A stretch of 16,264 nucleotides of DNA, taken from OFTM34 sp047639415. GTDB taxonomy: Bacteria; Planctomycetota; UBA1135; GCA-002686595. Below the pieces are notes generated by a model. The model worked only from the letters and a program-made list of their open reading frames with translations, did no database searches and was not told where the DNA came from. The stretch spans positions 1-16,264 of the forward strand of contig JBLINP010000073.1 in the NCBI GenBank assembly GCA_047639415.1, in the 5' to 3' direction. The translations under genes were made by a program, and so were the position numbers. The stretch's first letter is position 1; every line of letters starts with the position of its first letter. This document shows positions 1 through 7,953 of the stretch, in pieces.

Positions 1-203
1 AAGTTGCAAGAGGTGGGGGCGATCAACGCTGCGTTGGTGAGCTTCTCCAGTAGTTCACGGTCGACGGGATCGGTTTTGTAGCGCCGCACGGACCTACGTC
101 CGTAGATGATCTCCCAAAAGTCCACCAAGGGAAGATCAGCGGCTCGCTCGACGCCACCATAGGCGTTGGGGGCGGGCGAAGGGGATTTGGGACGGTCGTT
201 CAT
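1..203 (-). CDS. Nitroreductase-family protein, N-terminal part (cut by window edge)
   Basis: Reading leftwards from an ATG at 203 gives 67 uninterrupted codons that run off the left edge. After a proline-rich start of about 30 residues comes the typical opening of a nitroreductase/FMN-dependent oxidoreductase fold: a helix followed by GRRSVRRYKTDPV (about residues 40-52), then a helix ELLEKLTNAAL, then APTSCN, which matches the family's APSxxN turn that leads to the flavin site. The RRSxRxY arginines normally contact FMN phosphate. Known members reduce nitro compounds, quinones or related substrates with NAD(P)H. The rest of the domain, including the dimer interface, lies outside the window, so the substrate cannot be judged. 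No clear Shine-Dalgarno sequence precedes the start. The gene is divergent from the fusion gene at 409. Confidence 0.75.
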   Translation of the reverse strand, partial: MNDRPKSPSPAPNAYGGVERAADLPLVDFWEIIYGRRSVRRYKTDPVDRELLEKLTNAALIAPTSCN

Positions 204-408
204 CTGTCGGTCGAAGTATACGTACACGAAGGTGGGGTCTGCCGCTGGAAATCGCTAGGTCGCCTGAAGTAGTTTGCGGGCGGCGCCGTCATTTGCCCGA
301 TAGGGTTCGGCAGGCGCACGTAGCCCGCGACCACGATTCCGTTCGCTTTTCTGATCCGGCAGAAACACTTGCGACGCAGCTCAGCCCACCAATTTCCGCG
401 TCAATTCC
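204..408. other. Divergent intergenic region, no gene seen
   Basis: These 205 bases separate the minus-strand nitroreductase start from the plus-strand fusion gene, so promoters for both should lie here. I see a short palindromic patch, GTATACGTAC, at 216-225. Its minus-strand reading contains TATACT, but no matching -35 box could be found and the spacing to the start would leave almost no leader. No terminator, RNA gene or small ORF stands out. Confidence 0.4.
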
Positions 409-3400
409 ATGAATTCGATTCCCACCCGCCTGACGATTCTGATCGCTTGCTGCATCTTCACTTCGGGCGCGGCGAGCCTGGGACTGGAGGTCGTTTGGTC
501 TCGGTTACTGCGCCTCGTCTTCGGATCGACGACACTCGCCATCACGACCATTCTCGTGGCCTATATGGCCGGTTTAGGAATTGGCGGATTGATCGGTGGC
601 AAGTTGGCGGGGCGATTCAAAAATGGAATTCGTGCCTACGGCTACATGGAAATCGCCGTCGGAATTTACGCTTTCGGCGTTCCGGCAATTCTAGGTCTCT
701 ACCCGCAGCTCAATCAAAGCATGCTCGCGCCGCTCGGCTTCTGGCCAGCAGCCTTCGTTCGCTTTGGCCTGGTCCTCGTGCTTCTATTGTTGCCCACTTT
801 CCTGATGGGAGCGACCTTGCCTGTACTGGTTGCAACCTTGGTGCGCGAGCGCAGTGACTTGGGGCAACGCACGGCATTGCTCTACGGCGTCAATACCCTG
901 GGTGCGGTTGTCGGAGTCCTGGCAGTTACGTTCATTTCGTTCAGTCGCATCGGCGTTCAGGGAACCAACACCCTGGCTGCGAGCCTGGACATTGCGGTTG
1001 GACTGATTGCCGTGTTCTTGATTGCTCCAAAGTTATCGAGTTCGACGAATCCAGCTGAGACCGAACAAGCCGCACAGGCGCCAACCGTATCAACCGGTCG
1101 ACGTTGGAGCCCGGCGCTGATTGCCTATGGTTTCGTCGGCTTCACTGCACTGAGCTACGAGGTAGCGTGGACGCGCGCCTTCGCAATGGTGCTGGGCTCG
1201 TCGACGTATGCCTTCGCTACCATGCTCGCGGGGTTCTTAGCAGGCATCGCTCTCGGAGCGTTGATCATCCAACGCCTACTTCATCGAATTGAAAAGCCGA
1301 TCGCCTTCTTCGCCGGCGGCTTGGTCTTGCTCGGATTGTCATCGCTTGGCGTGCTCTTCGTTTTCAGATTCATTCCCGACGCATTCTTGCACGTCTTCGC
1401 AGACGTCGGAATTACCGGTGAATCCCTGGTTTGGTTGGGATTGATCGTTTCCTTTGTCGTGATGCTCGCGCCTACTTTAGTTCTGGGCGCTTTGTTTCCG
1501 TTGTTGGTCCGTATCGTCGGAGACGATCGCGGCAGCGGCTCGGCTGTAGGTGACGTTTACTTCGTCAACACGATTGGCTCGGCCCTAGGCGCATTTACAG
1601 CGGGCTTCATTGCAATTCCATTCCTCGGTCTCGAGGGCACGATGGTTTCTGCAATAACGCTCAACTTCGTCACGGCTGCCGCAGTGCTTTGGTTCTATCG
1701 AACGCAAGGATCCGGTGCGTTCAAATTTGCATCGCTTGCAACAGGCCTGACGGCAGTCGCCGTCTTCGTCTTTCCTCCCGAACTGAACACCGAAAAGTTG
1801 GCTTTGGGCGTGTACTATCGAGCGAAATCCCAACTCGATTTCGGTCTAGAAGTGATCCCGATGAAGGGCGCCGTTGCCGCCCGCACACTCTTTTACGAAG
1901 AGGGCATCAATTGCACCGTTTCGGTTCACCGCACTGCGGGTGGAATCGAGGAGGGCGGCATTAGCATGCGTATCAACGGAAAAACGGATGCTTCATTGCT
2001 CGATCAATCGACGCAGATTTTGAGCGGGCACTTGCCGTATCTCTTCGGTGGCCAACCGGGCGATGCGATGGTGATTGGATTTGCGTCGGGCGTCACTACA
2101 GGAGCGGTCTGTCTCTACGAACAAAACAGTGTTGACGTCATCGAAATCGAAAGTGCCGTTGTGAATGCCTCGCATGCGTTTGACGATTACAACCACCGGC
2201 CGCTCGAGCGCGAGGAAGTCAATCTCGTGCTTGACGACGGTCGTACGTTCTTAAGCTACACCGACAAGCAGTACGACGTGATCATCTCGGAACCATCCAA
2301 TCCTTGGATCTCCGGCTGCTCGAACCTGTTCACGTCAGAGTTCTTTGTGGCTGTCGATGCAAAGCTCAAGCCCGAGGGGCGATTGCTTCAGTGGGTGCAG
2401 CTTTACGGAATCGACGAAACCGGTCTGAAATCGATTTTGGCTGCGCTATTCGAGTCTTTCGACTATGCGTACGGATTCCTCTCGAATGCCGGAAGCACGG
2501 ACTTGATGCTGATCGCCACCAACCAGCCGATTGAGTTCGATCAACTGGTGGAATGGGAGAGCTTGCCGCTCGCCGTGCAAAAGGACCTCTCGCGCCTCGG
2601 CATTTCGTCGACGGCTGATTTTTGGAGTCTCCTGTTTTTCGATTCCGAGGTGTTGCGGAAACTGGCGTTGGAAGCCACGGTGGTAAACACCGACGATTCG
2701 ATGTTCGTAGAGCTCGATGCTCCTTGGCATTTGTATGACGATCGACTCGGTTCGCCTGCGATACTCGATGATCTTTTGCTGCCGCTCTCTAGTGGTATCG
2801 GCCCGATCATCATGGGGGCGTCCGACCGACCCCGTGATCTACTGCTGGAAGAATTGGCCGTTGCCTATACGGAACAGCGCCATTATCCACCCTTATCACG
2901 AACCGTTGAAAAGGCTTTTGCGCCAGAAGCCAAACCCGAGTTTGGTCTGGTGCTCGCTGCCTACAATATTTTCAATTCGGGTGGCGATCCGACGGAAGCT
3001 CTGGCGCTTCTCAATCAGGCGGTGAAGGCTGCGCCGGAAGAGTTTTTCCCACGGTACATGCGAGGCACATTGTCGTTTGAAGTCGAACAGTACGCGATGG
3101 CTCTACCCGATCTCGAACGCGCACTGTTGCTGCGTCCTAATCATCTTCCTGGGCAGTATTCTAGAATGCAGTGCCTGACAGCACTTGGGCGCATGGATGA
3201 GGCGGCAGCCTTTGCCAAGGGATTGTTGAACTCTCCGCTCCGGGAACTTGAGTGGGGTTTAGTCGCCGAATCGAGTTTCTTCGCCTATCGAGCTGGTGAT
3301 AAAGATCTGGCTATCGAGCAAATGTTGGATTACTTGGAGCTCAAACCCTACTCGCCAAAAGAATGGCAAATCGTGAGCGGTTGGCTGGCTGACGCTGGAC

Positions 3401-3603
3401 GGGTGACAGAACAGCGTGAGGCGGCGGAGAACGCTGAGTTGGCTTATCGCAATCAGGTACGGAGGTACCGGTGGATTGCGCTCTGGCACGAGCGGTTCGG
3501 GAATGTGTCGGATGCACTGCCCGCACTGGAAGAAGCTCTACGCCTCGATCCAGAGAACGACGCGGCGCAAGCCGATCTCACACGTATGCAAGCTGGGATG
3601 TGA
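409..3603 (+). CDS. Fused membrane / spermidine-synthase-like / TPR protein
   Basis: The protein has 1064 residues in three parts. Residues 1-430 form a polytopic membrane region made of two related halves: GLEVVWSRLLRLVFGS near 25-40 is echoed by SYEVAWTRAFAMVLGS near 249-264. Residues about 480-705 form a spermidine-synthase-like Rossmann domain with a glycine-rich loop GFASG (557-561), acidic EIE (579-581), DDGR (609-612) and YDVIISEPSNPW (622-633). Residues about 840-1064 are helical TPR-like repeats, e.g. ALALLNQAVKAAPEE and ALPALEEALRLDPEN. This matches proteins usually annotated as fused MFS/spermidine synthase. In true spermidine synthases the loop after YDVI carries aspartates; here they are Glu628 and Asn631, so aminopropyl transfer is doubtful and the substrate unknown. 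The start is the first ATG after an in-frame stop at 352; no clear Shine-Dalgarno sequence precedes it. It stands alone, 325 bases before the next gene. Confidence 0.85.
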   Translation: MNSIPTRLTILIACCIFTSGAASLGLEVVWSRLLRLVFGSTTLAITTILVAYMAGLGIGGLIGGKLAGRFKNGIRAYGYMEIAVGIYAFGVPAILGLYPQLNQSMLAPLGFWPAAFVRFGLVLVLLLLPTFLMGATLPVLVATLVRERSDLGQRTALLYGVNTLGAVVGVLAVTFISFSRIGVQGTNTLAASLDIAVGLIAVFLIAPKLSSSTNPAETEQAAQAPTVSTGRRWSPALIAYGFVGFTALSYEVAWTRAFAMVLGSSTYAFATMLAGFLAGIALGALIIQRLLHRIEKPIAFFAGGLVLLGLSSLGVLFVFRFIPDAFLHVFADVGITGESLVWLGLIVSFVVMLAPTLVLGALFPLLVRIVGDDRGSGSAVGDVYFVNTIGSALGAFTAGFIAIPFLGLEGTMVSAITLNFVTAAAVLWFYRTQGSGAFKFASLATGLTAVAVFVFPPELNTEKLALGVYYRAKSQLDFGLEVIPMKGAVAARTLFYEEGINCTVSVHRTAGGIEEGGISMRINGKTDASLLDQSTQILSGHLPYLFGGQPGDAMVIGFASGVTTGAVCLYEQNSVDVIEIESAVVNASHAFDDYNHRPLEREEVNLVLDDGRTFLSYTDKQYDVIISEPSNPWISGCSNLFTSEFFVAVDAKLKPEGRLLQWVQLYGIDETGLKSILAALFESFDYAYGFLSNAGSTDLMLIATNQPIEFDQLVEWESLPLAVQKDLSRLGISSTADFWSLLFFDSEVLRKLALEATVVNTDDSMFVELDAPWHLYDDRLGSPAILDDLLLPLSSGIGPIIMGASDRPRDLLLEELAVAYTEQRHYPPLSRTVEKAFAPEAKPEFGLVLAAYNIFNSGGDPTEALALLNQAVKAAPEEFFPRYMRGTLSFEVEQYAMALPDLERALLLRPNHLPGQYSRMQCLTALGRMDEAAAFAKGLLNSPLRELEWGLVAESSFFAYRAGDKDLAIEQMLDYLELKPYSPKEWQIVSGWLADAGRVTEQREAAENAELAYRNQVRRYRWIALWHERFGNVSDALPALEEALRLDPENDAAQADLTRMQAGM

Positions 3604-3928
3604 GCTACCGTGCTGTTCAAACTCGAATATTCGAATCAGGTGAAGTTCAGAGTCGAAATTTTTCGGACGCGAGCTTTAATCCCCCTTTAACGTCATGCGG
3701 CATTCTAGGTGCCTAAACCGAGGTTTCCGGTTTTCTCTCCACGACCTTCTACTAAACCGCCCAGCTAATATGGGGCGGGCGTCAGGTTCGGGGTAAGCTT
3801 CTAGGTGGCTGGCTGGGAATTGCACTCAAGCGAGCTTCCAATCACGGGGCCGAATTCAGGAATTTTCGGATCCCCGATCGCCGTCCTACAGCTCCAGCGC
3901 CGTTTCTGCTCCATCGATCGTTCTCTAG
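3604..3928. other. 325-base intergenic region before the polysaccharide gene run
   Basis: No coding potential was seen. Two weak GC hairpins occur: AAACCG/CGGTTT (3715-3720 with 3728-3733), followed only by TTTT and then mixed sequence, and CCGCCC/GGGCGG (3757-3762 with 3773-3778). Either could contribute to ending the upstream transcript, but neither has a proper U-tract. The 9-mer TTCTAGGTG occurs twice (near 3703 and 3802). The region probably holds the promoter for the genes starting at 3929, but I could not pick convincing -35/-10 boxes. Confidence 0.4.
3715..3734 (+). terminator. Weak candidate terminator hairpin
   Basis: A 6-bp stem AAACCG/CGGTTT with a 7-base loop is followed by a short T run (3731-3734) that breaks off into CTCTCC. 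It lies about 110 bases after the stop of the fusion gene. The stem is short and the T run incomplete, so this is only a candidate. Confidence 0.2.
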
Positions 3929-5485
3929 ATGACCACTGAGATTTCATTTCCGCCGCGCGATATTAAGCCACTGAAACCCGGTGATCGCGTCTTGATTGTC
4001 GGGGGCGGCCCCGCTGGCCTAACCGCCGCGTACATGCTTCAGAAGGCAGGCGCGCAGGTGACCGTGCTCGAAGGCACGGACATGGTGGGCGGTATTTCGC
4101 AAACCGCGCAGTACAAGGGCTACCGTTTCGACATCGGTGGCCACCGCTTCTTCACCAAAATCCAGCCGGTGATCGACCTCTGGGACGAGGTGCTGGGCGA
4201 CCAGTTCATCAGCGTGCCGCGCATGTCGCGCATCCTCTACGACGGCAACTTCTTCGACTACCCGCTGAAGGCCAAGAACGCGCTATCCGGGCTTGGAATC
4301 TTCAACGCGATCGCGATTGTACTCTCGTATGTCAAGGTTCAAATTTGGCCGAACAAGGTCGAAGAGAACTTCGAGCAGTGGGTCACCAATCGATTCGGGA
4401 AGCGTCTCTACGAGATTTTCTTCAAGACCTACACCGAAAAGGTTTGGGGAATCGAGTGCACCGAAATTCGAGCGGAATGGGCGGCCCAGCGCATTCAAAA
4501 CCTGTCACTTGGCAAGGCGATTCTCAACGCGGCCTCGCTGAACAAACGCTCGACGAAGATTAAGAGTCTGATCGATGAATTCCGCTATCCGCGACTAGGC
4601 CCTGGCCAGATGTGGGAGCTCACCCGCGATCGATTGATCGAGATGGGTGGCAAAATCGTCATGGAGACCAAAGTGCATACGCACGAGATGGAGAATGGGG
4701 AGGTCACTGCGGTGATCGCCAATGGTCCCGATGGCGAACAGCGCTTTGAAGCCGAGCATTTCATCTCCAGCATGCCGGTGCGTAGTTTGGTTCGATCGCT
4801 GAAAACCGACATGCCAGTGGAAGCGAACAAAGCTGGCGAAGGCCTGCGCTACCGCGATTTCTTAGTCGTGACCCTGATCATCGACGCCCAAGATGTATTC
4901 CCGGACAACTGGATTTACATCCATACGCCGGGCGTCAAAGTCGGCCGCATTCAAAACTTCAATAACTGGAGTATGGACATGGTGCCCGACAAGAAACGGA
5001 CCTGCGTCGGCATGGAGTACTTCTGCTTCGAAGGCGACGGTCTCTGGACCAGTAGTGACGAAGCTTTGATCGAGTTGGGCAAAGACGAAATTTCGAAACT
5101 TGGCCTAGTCAAGCGCGAGCAGATAGTGGACGGCGCTGTCGTCCGCATGCCCAAGGCTTACCCGATCTACGACGCCGCTTACCGCGATCATTTGGACAAG
5201 GTTCGCGAGCACCTTGATCCGATTCCGAACCTTCACTTGGTCGGTCGCAACGGATTGCACAAGTACAACAACCAAGATCACTCGATGTTGACGTCGATGA
5301 TGGTGGTTTGGAATATGCAGGGCGCCAAGCACGATATTTGGGAAGTCAATACGGATTTCGAGTATCACGAAGAGCAAAAGTTGGAGCCGAATGCTGCTGG
5401 CAATGACGAGCCTTCGACTGAGGATGCTCAAGAGAAGGCTCGGCAAGAATCCGCGGCCAGTTCTGGCGGCGCTTCGGCGCAGTAA
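3929..5485 (+). CDS. FAD-dependent oxidoreductase, UDP-galactopyranose-mutase/PPOX-like
   Basis: The protein has 518 residues. It opens with an FAD-binding beta-alpha-beta motif: VGGGPAGL at 24-31, closed by an acidic residue at Glu48. This is followed by GG (54-55) and FDIGGHRFF (67-75), the signature shared by UDP-galactopyranose mutase and protoporphyrinogen-oxidase-like flavoproteins (COG1232). Near the C-terminus, VGRNGLHKYNNQDHSM (438-453) corresponds to the FAD-contacting GRxGxYxYxxxD segment of UGM. The middle (about 85-220) is a helical substrate domain. The last 35 residues are acidic, then Ser/Ala/Gly-rich, and look disordered. Relatives often sit in polysaccharide clusters, which fits its position before a glycosyltransferase. 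It is likely a cytoplasmic enzyme acting on a nucleotide sugar or lipid-linked intermediate, but the substrate is unknown. The start is placed just ahead of the FAD fold; no Shine-Dalgarno sequence is evident. Confidence 0.82.
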   Translation: MTTEISFPPRDIKPLKPGDRVLIVGGGPAGLTAAYMLQKAGAQVTVLEGTDMVGGISQTAQYKGYRFDIGGHRFFTKIQPVIDLWDEVLGDQFISVPRMSRILYDGNFFDYPLKAKNALSGLGIFNAIAIVLSYVKVQIWPNKVEENFEQWVTNRFGKRLYEIFFKTYTEKVWGIECTEIRAEWAAQRIQNLSLGKAILNAASLNKRSTKIKSLIDEFRYPRLGPGQMWELTRDRLIEMGGKIVMETKVHTHEMENGEVTAVIANGPDGEQRFEAEHFISSMPVRSLVRSLKTDMPVEANKAGEGLRYRDFLVVTLIIDAQDVFPDNWIYIHTPGVKVGRIQNFNNWSMDMVPDKKRTCVGMEYFCFEGDGLWTSSDEALIELGKDEISKLGLVKREQIVDGAVVRMPKAYPIYDAAYRDHLDKVREHLDPIPNLHLVGRNGLHKYNNQDHSMLTSMMVVWNMQGAKHDIWEVNTDFEYHEEQKLEPNAAGNDEPSTEDAQEKARQESAASSGGASAQ

Positions 5486-5531
5486 CTCGCCGAAAGTGAA
5501 CCAAGAGTCTTGTTGACGGTTGGCGATGTGA

Positions 5532-5578
5532 GGAGGCTAACCTCCCGATCGGGTTCGAATACGGTTCGTAACCCGGAG
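5532..5578 (+). promoter_or_regulatory. Structured leader with two hairpins abutting the GT4 ribosome binding site
   Basis: A small hairpin GGAGG/CCTCC (5532-5536 with 5541-5545, loop CTAA) is followed by a larger one. In the larger one CGGGTT (5550-5555) pairs with AACCCG (5570-5575), and inside it CGAA (5556-5559) pairs with TTCG (5565-5568), leaving one bulged base. The 3' arm ends in the first G of the GGAG (5575-5578) that serves the ATG at 5587. Folding could therefore influence translation, or the structure may simply be a processing or stability element. A regulatory role is inference. Confidence 0.35.
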
Positions 5579-5586
5579 CCATCGCG

Positions 5587-6912
5587 ATGAAACCACTCCG
5601 TTTCTGTCACATCACCACTTTCTATCCGCCCTACAACTTCGGCGGAGATGGAATCGGAATTCAGCGCCTGGTGGAAGCGCTCTTAGCTCGTGGTCACCAC
5701 AACACGGTGATACTCGACGCGGACGCCTACGCGATGTTGTCGGGAGGCAAACGCCCCGAGCTGCCCGAGCCGCGTGAAAATTTGGAAGTCCACGCGCTGG
5801 CCAGCCGAATGGGTGTTGTCTCTGAATTGCTGACGCAACAGATTGGCCGTCCAGTGGTTCACGCAAGTCGGATTCGTCGCATCCTCGACGAGGGCAACTT
5901 CGACGTGATCAATTTCCACAACGTTTCTTTGGTGGGCGGGCCCGGTGTTTTCGAACTCGGAGACTCACTTAAAATTACGATGGCCCACGAGCATTGGCTG
6001 GTGTGTGCTAGCCACGTTTTGTGGCGCAATGGTGTCGAGCGTTGCGACGAGAAAAATTGCATGCGCTGTGTAATCGCGCATCGTCGACCGCCGCAGTTAT
6101 GGCGCTATACAGGGCTAATCGATCGTGCCGCGAAGCACGTGGATCAGTTCATTGCGATGAGCGAGTTCAGCCGCGCAAAACACGCTGAATTCGGCTTCAA
6201 AGAGGAAATGGAAGTCTTGCCGTACTTCCTGCCCAATTTGACGGAAACGGAATTGGCTGAGTCGCAACCCGGTTCGATTACGAGTGAACGCCCCCAAGAG
6301 CGACCTTACTTTTTGTTCGTCGGGCGACTGGAGAAGATCAAAGGTCTCGACGACGTAATCCCGATCTTTCGCGACTTTCCCGAAGCACAGTTTCTGATCG
6401 CCGGCGATGGCGACTACGCCGAAACGCTGAAACAACTCGCAAGTAAGCTGGGGGTCGATGGTGAAGTCGGTCGATCGGAGCTTTCAGGCCGCGTGAGATT
6501 TCTGGGACGTATCACTCCAATGGAACTGCGCAACTACTATGCGCACGCCGTCGCCTTGATCGTGCCTTCGGTTTGCTTTGAAACATTCGGAATCATCCTG
6601 ATCGAGGCCTTTCGCCAGCGGACGCCGGTCATCGCTCGTCGACTGGGACCCTTCCCGGAGATCGTCGAGCGTGCGGGAGGCGGCGAGCTATTCGAGACTT
6701 CCCAAGAACTAGAGGAATGTATGCGGCGCATGCTCGATCCAGAGCATCGCGACAAGCTGGCGGTTTCCGCGCAATTGGCTTTCACAGAACATTGGTGCGA
6801 GAGTGTGGTGCTTCCGCGCTATTTGGAATTGGTCGGCGGCGTCGCCGAACGTACAAATCGGACTGAATTGGCCGGAAGACTGCGAGATTTCGCACGCACG
6901 GCAAGAGGCTGA
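5587..6912 (+). CDS. GT4-family glycosyltransferase with Cys cluster
   Basis: This 441-residue GT-B fold enzyme probably transfers a sugar from a nucleotide donor onto a lipid-linked or growing glycan at the cytoplasmic face of the membrane. The N-terminal domain opens with a GT4-like FCHITTFYPPYNFGG (6-20) and an IQRLVEALLARGH helix. The donor domain begins at FLFVGRLEKIKG (242-253), continues through FLIAGDGD and RVRFLGRI, and contains the GT4 E-x7-E motif in FETFGIILIE (Glu332 and Glu340). Four cysteines at 140, 153, 158 and 161 (C-x12-C-x4-C-x2-C) suggest a small metal-binding loop or disulfide cluster in the acceptor domain. GGAG at 5575-5578, eight bases before the ATG, fixes the start. 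It follows the flavoprotein gene by 101 bases and precedes the epimerase gene by 39. Donor and acceptor cannot be read from sequence. Confidence 0.88.
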   Translation: MKPLRFCHITTFYPPYNFGGDGIGIQRLVEALLARGHHNTVILDADAYAMLSGGKRPELPEPRENLEVHALASRMGVVSELLTQQIGRPVVHASRIRRILDEGNFDVINFHNVSLVGGPGVFELGDSLKITMAHEHWLVCASHVLWRNGVERCDEKNCMRCVIAHRRPPQLWRYTGLIDRAAKHVDQFIAMSEFSRAKHAEFGFKEEMEVLPYFLPNLTETELAESQPGSITSERPQERPYFLFVGRLEKIKGLDDVIPIFRDFPEAQFLIAGDGDYAETLKQLASKLGVDGEVGRSELSGRVRFLGRITPMELRNYYAHAVALIVPSVCFETFGIILIEAFRQRTPVIARRLGPFPEIVERAGGGELFETSQELEECMRRMLDPEHRDKLAVSAQLAFTEHWCESVVLPRYLELVGGVAERTNRTELAGRLRDFARTARG

Positions 6913-6951
6913 TACATCAGGCTCGATTTCGAGATAGGCTTTCAAGCAATC

Positions 6952-7938
6952 ATGGCAAAGAAGATCTTCATCACCGGCGGAGCCGGATTCATCGGTTCGC
7001 ACTTGGCCGAGCGACTCCTCGGTAGTGGCAATACGGTCTACATCCTCGACGATCTCTCGACGGGGGCGATGTCCAACATCGAACACCTCATTGGTCGCGA
7101 TGGATTCGAGTACCGCATCGGATCGGCGCTCGATCATGGATTGGTGGCCGAGTACGTGGATCGCGCGGACGTCACCGTTCATTTAGCGGCCGCCGTTGGA
7201 GTTCGATTGATCGTCGAGCGACCGGTGCACACGATCGAAACCAATCTGGGAGCGACTGCGGCCGTACTCGAAGCGGCCGAACGCAAGGGCAAACGCGTGC
7301 TCATCGCCTCGACCTCGGAGGTCTATGGCAAAAGCACGGCAATTCCGTTCCAGGAAGATGGCGATCTCTCGCTCGGTGCGACGACGCGCTCGCGCTGGGC
7401 CTACGCGTGTTCCAAAGCGATGGACGAATGGCTGGGGTTCGCGTTCCAACGCGAGCGCGGAGTGCCCGTCACCATTCTGCGTTTCTTCAATACCGTCGGT
7501 CCGCGTCAAACCGGGCGCTATGGAATGGTGTTGCCCAACTTCGTTCGCCAGGCCCTCAAAGGCGAAGCGATTAGCGTTTACGGCGATGGCGAACAAACGC
7601 GCTGTTTCGGACACGTTCGCGATGCAGTTGAAGCGGTGGAACGTTTGATCGAAGCGGCTGACGTGAGCGGCGAGGTATTCAACATCGGCGCTGATGAAGA
7701 AGTGTCGATCGAAGAACTCGCACGCCGCGTTCGTGACGCTGCTGGTTCCAAGTCTGAAATCGTCAAGATCCCGTATTCGGAAGCCTACGCGGAGGGATTC
7801 GAGGACATGCCGCGACGCGTTCCGAACTGCGCCAAGCTGGAAAAAGCGATCGGCTTTCGCCCGCGGACTCCGCTGGCCAAGATCATCGAAGACGTCATTG
7901 AAGATCAAAAAGTGAAGCTCGCCGCTGGCGAGGATTGA
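6952..7938 (+). CDS. NAD-dependent nucleotide-sugar epimerase/dehydratase (extended SDR)
   Basis: The protein has 328 residues, a normal length for extended short-chain dehydrogenases acting on nucleotide sugars. It shows the NAD(P)-binding ITGGAGFIGSH (7-17), an acidic DD at 33-34 that favours NAD+, the STSEVYG strand (120-126), and the catalytic Tyr151-x3-Lys155 pair. FFNTVGPRQ and YGDGEQTRCFGHVRD are typical of UDP-glucose 4-epimerase, UDP-glucuronate decarboxylase and dTDP-glucose 4,6-dehydratase relatives. These motifs show the fold and the hydride-transfer chemistry but do not decide between those reactions. It is cytoplasmic and most likely supplies a modified sugar nucleotide to the neighbouring glycosyltransferases. 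Only a weak AGG lies upstream. The deacetylase start follows 15 bases after the stop, suggesting one transcript. Confidence 0.87.
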   Translation: MAKKIFITGGAGFIGSHLAERLLGSGNTVYILDDLSTGAMSNIEHLIGRDGFEYRIGSALDHGLVAEYVDRADVTVHLAAAVGVRLIVERPVHTIETNLGATAAVLEAAERKGKRVLIASTSEVYGKSTAIPFQEDGDLSLGATTRSRWAYACSKAMDEWLGFAFQRERGVPVTILRFFNTVGPRQTGRYGMVLPNFVRQALKGEAISVYGDGEQTRCFGHVRDAVEAVERLIEAADVSGEVFNIGADEEVSIEELARRVRDAAGSKSEIVKIPYSEAYAEGFEDMPRRVPNCAKLEKAIGFRPRTPLAKIIEDVIEDQKVKLAAGED

Positions 7939-7953
7939 GAGCAGGGCTTCATC

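Noticed and set aside
215..220. Minus-strand TATACT as a -10 box for the nitroreductase gene
   Set aside because: No -35-like sequence at usual spacing, and the transcript would have almost no leader; a chance match cannot be excluded.
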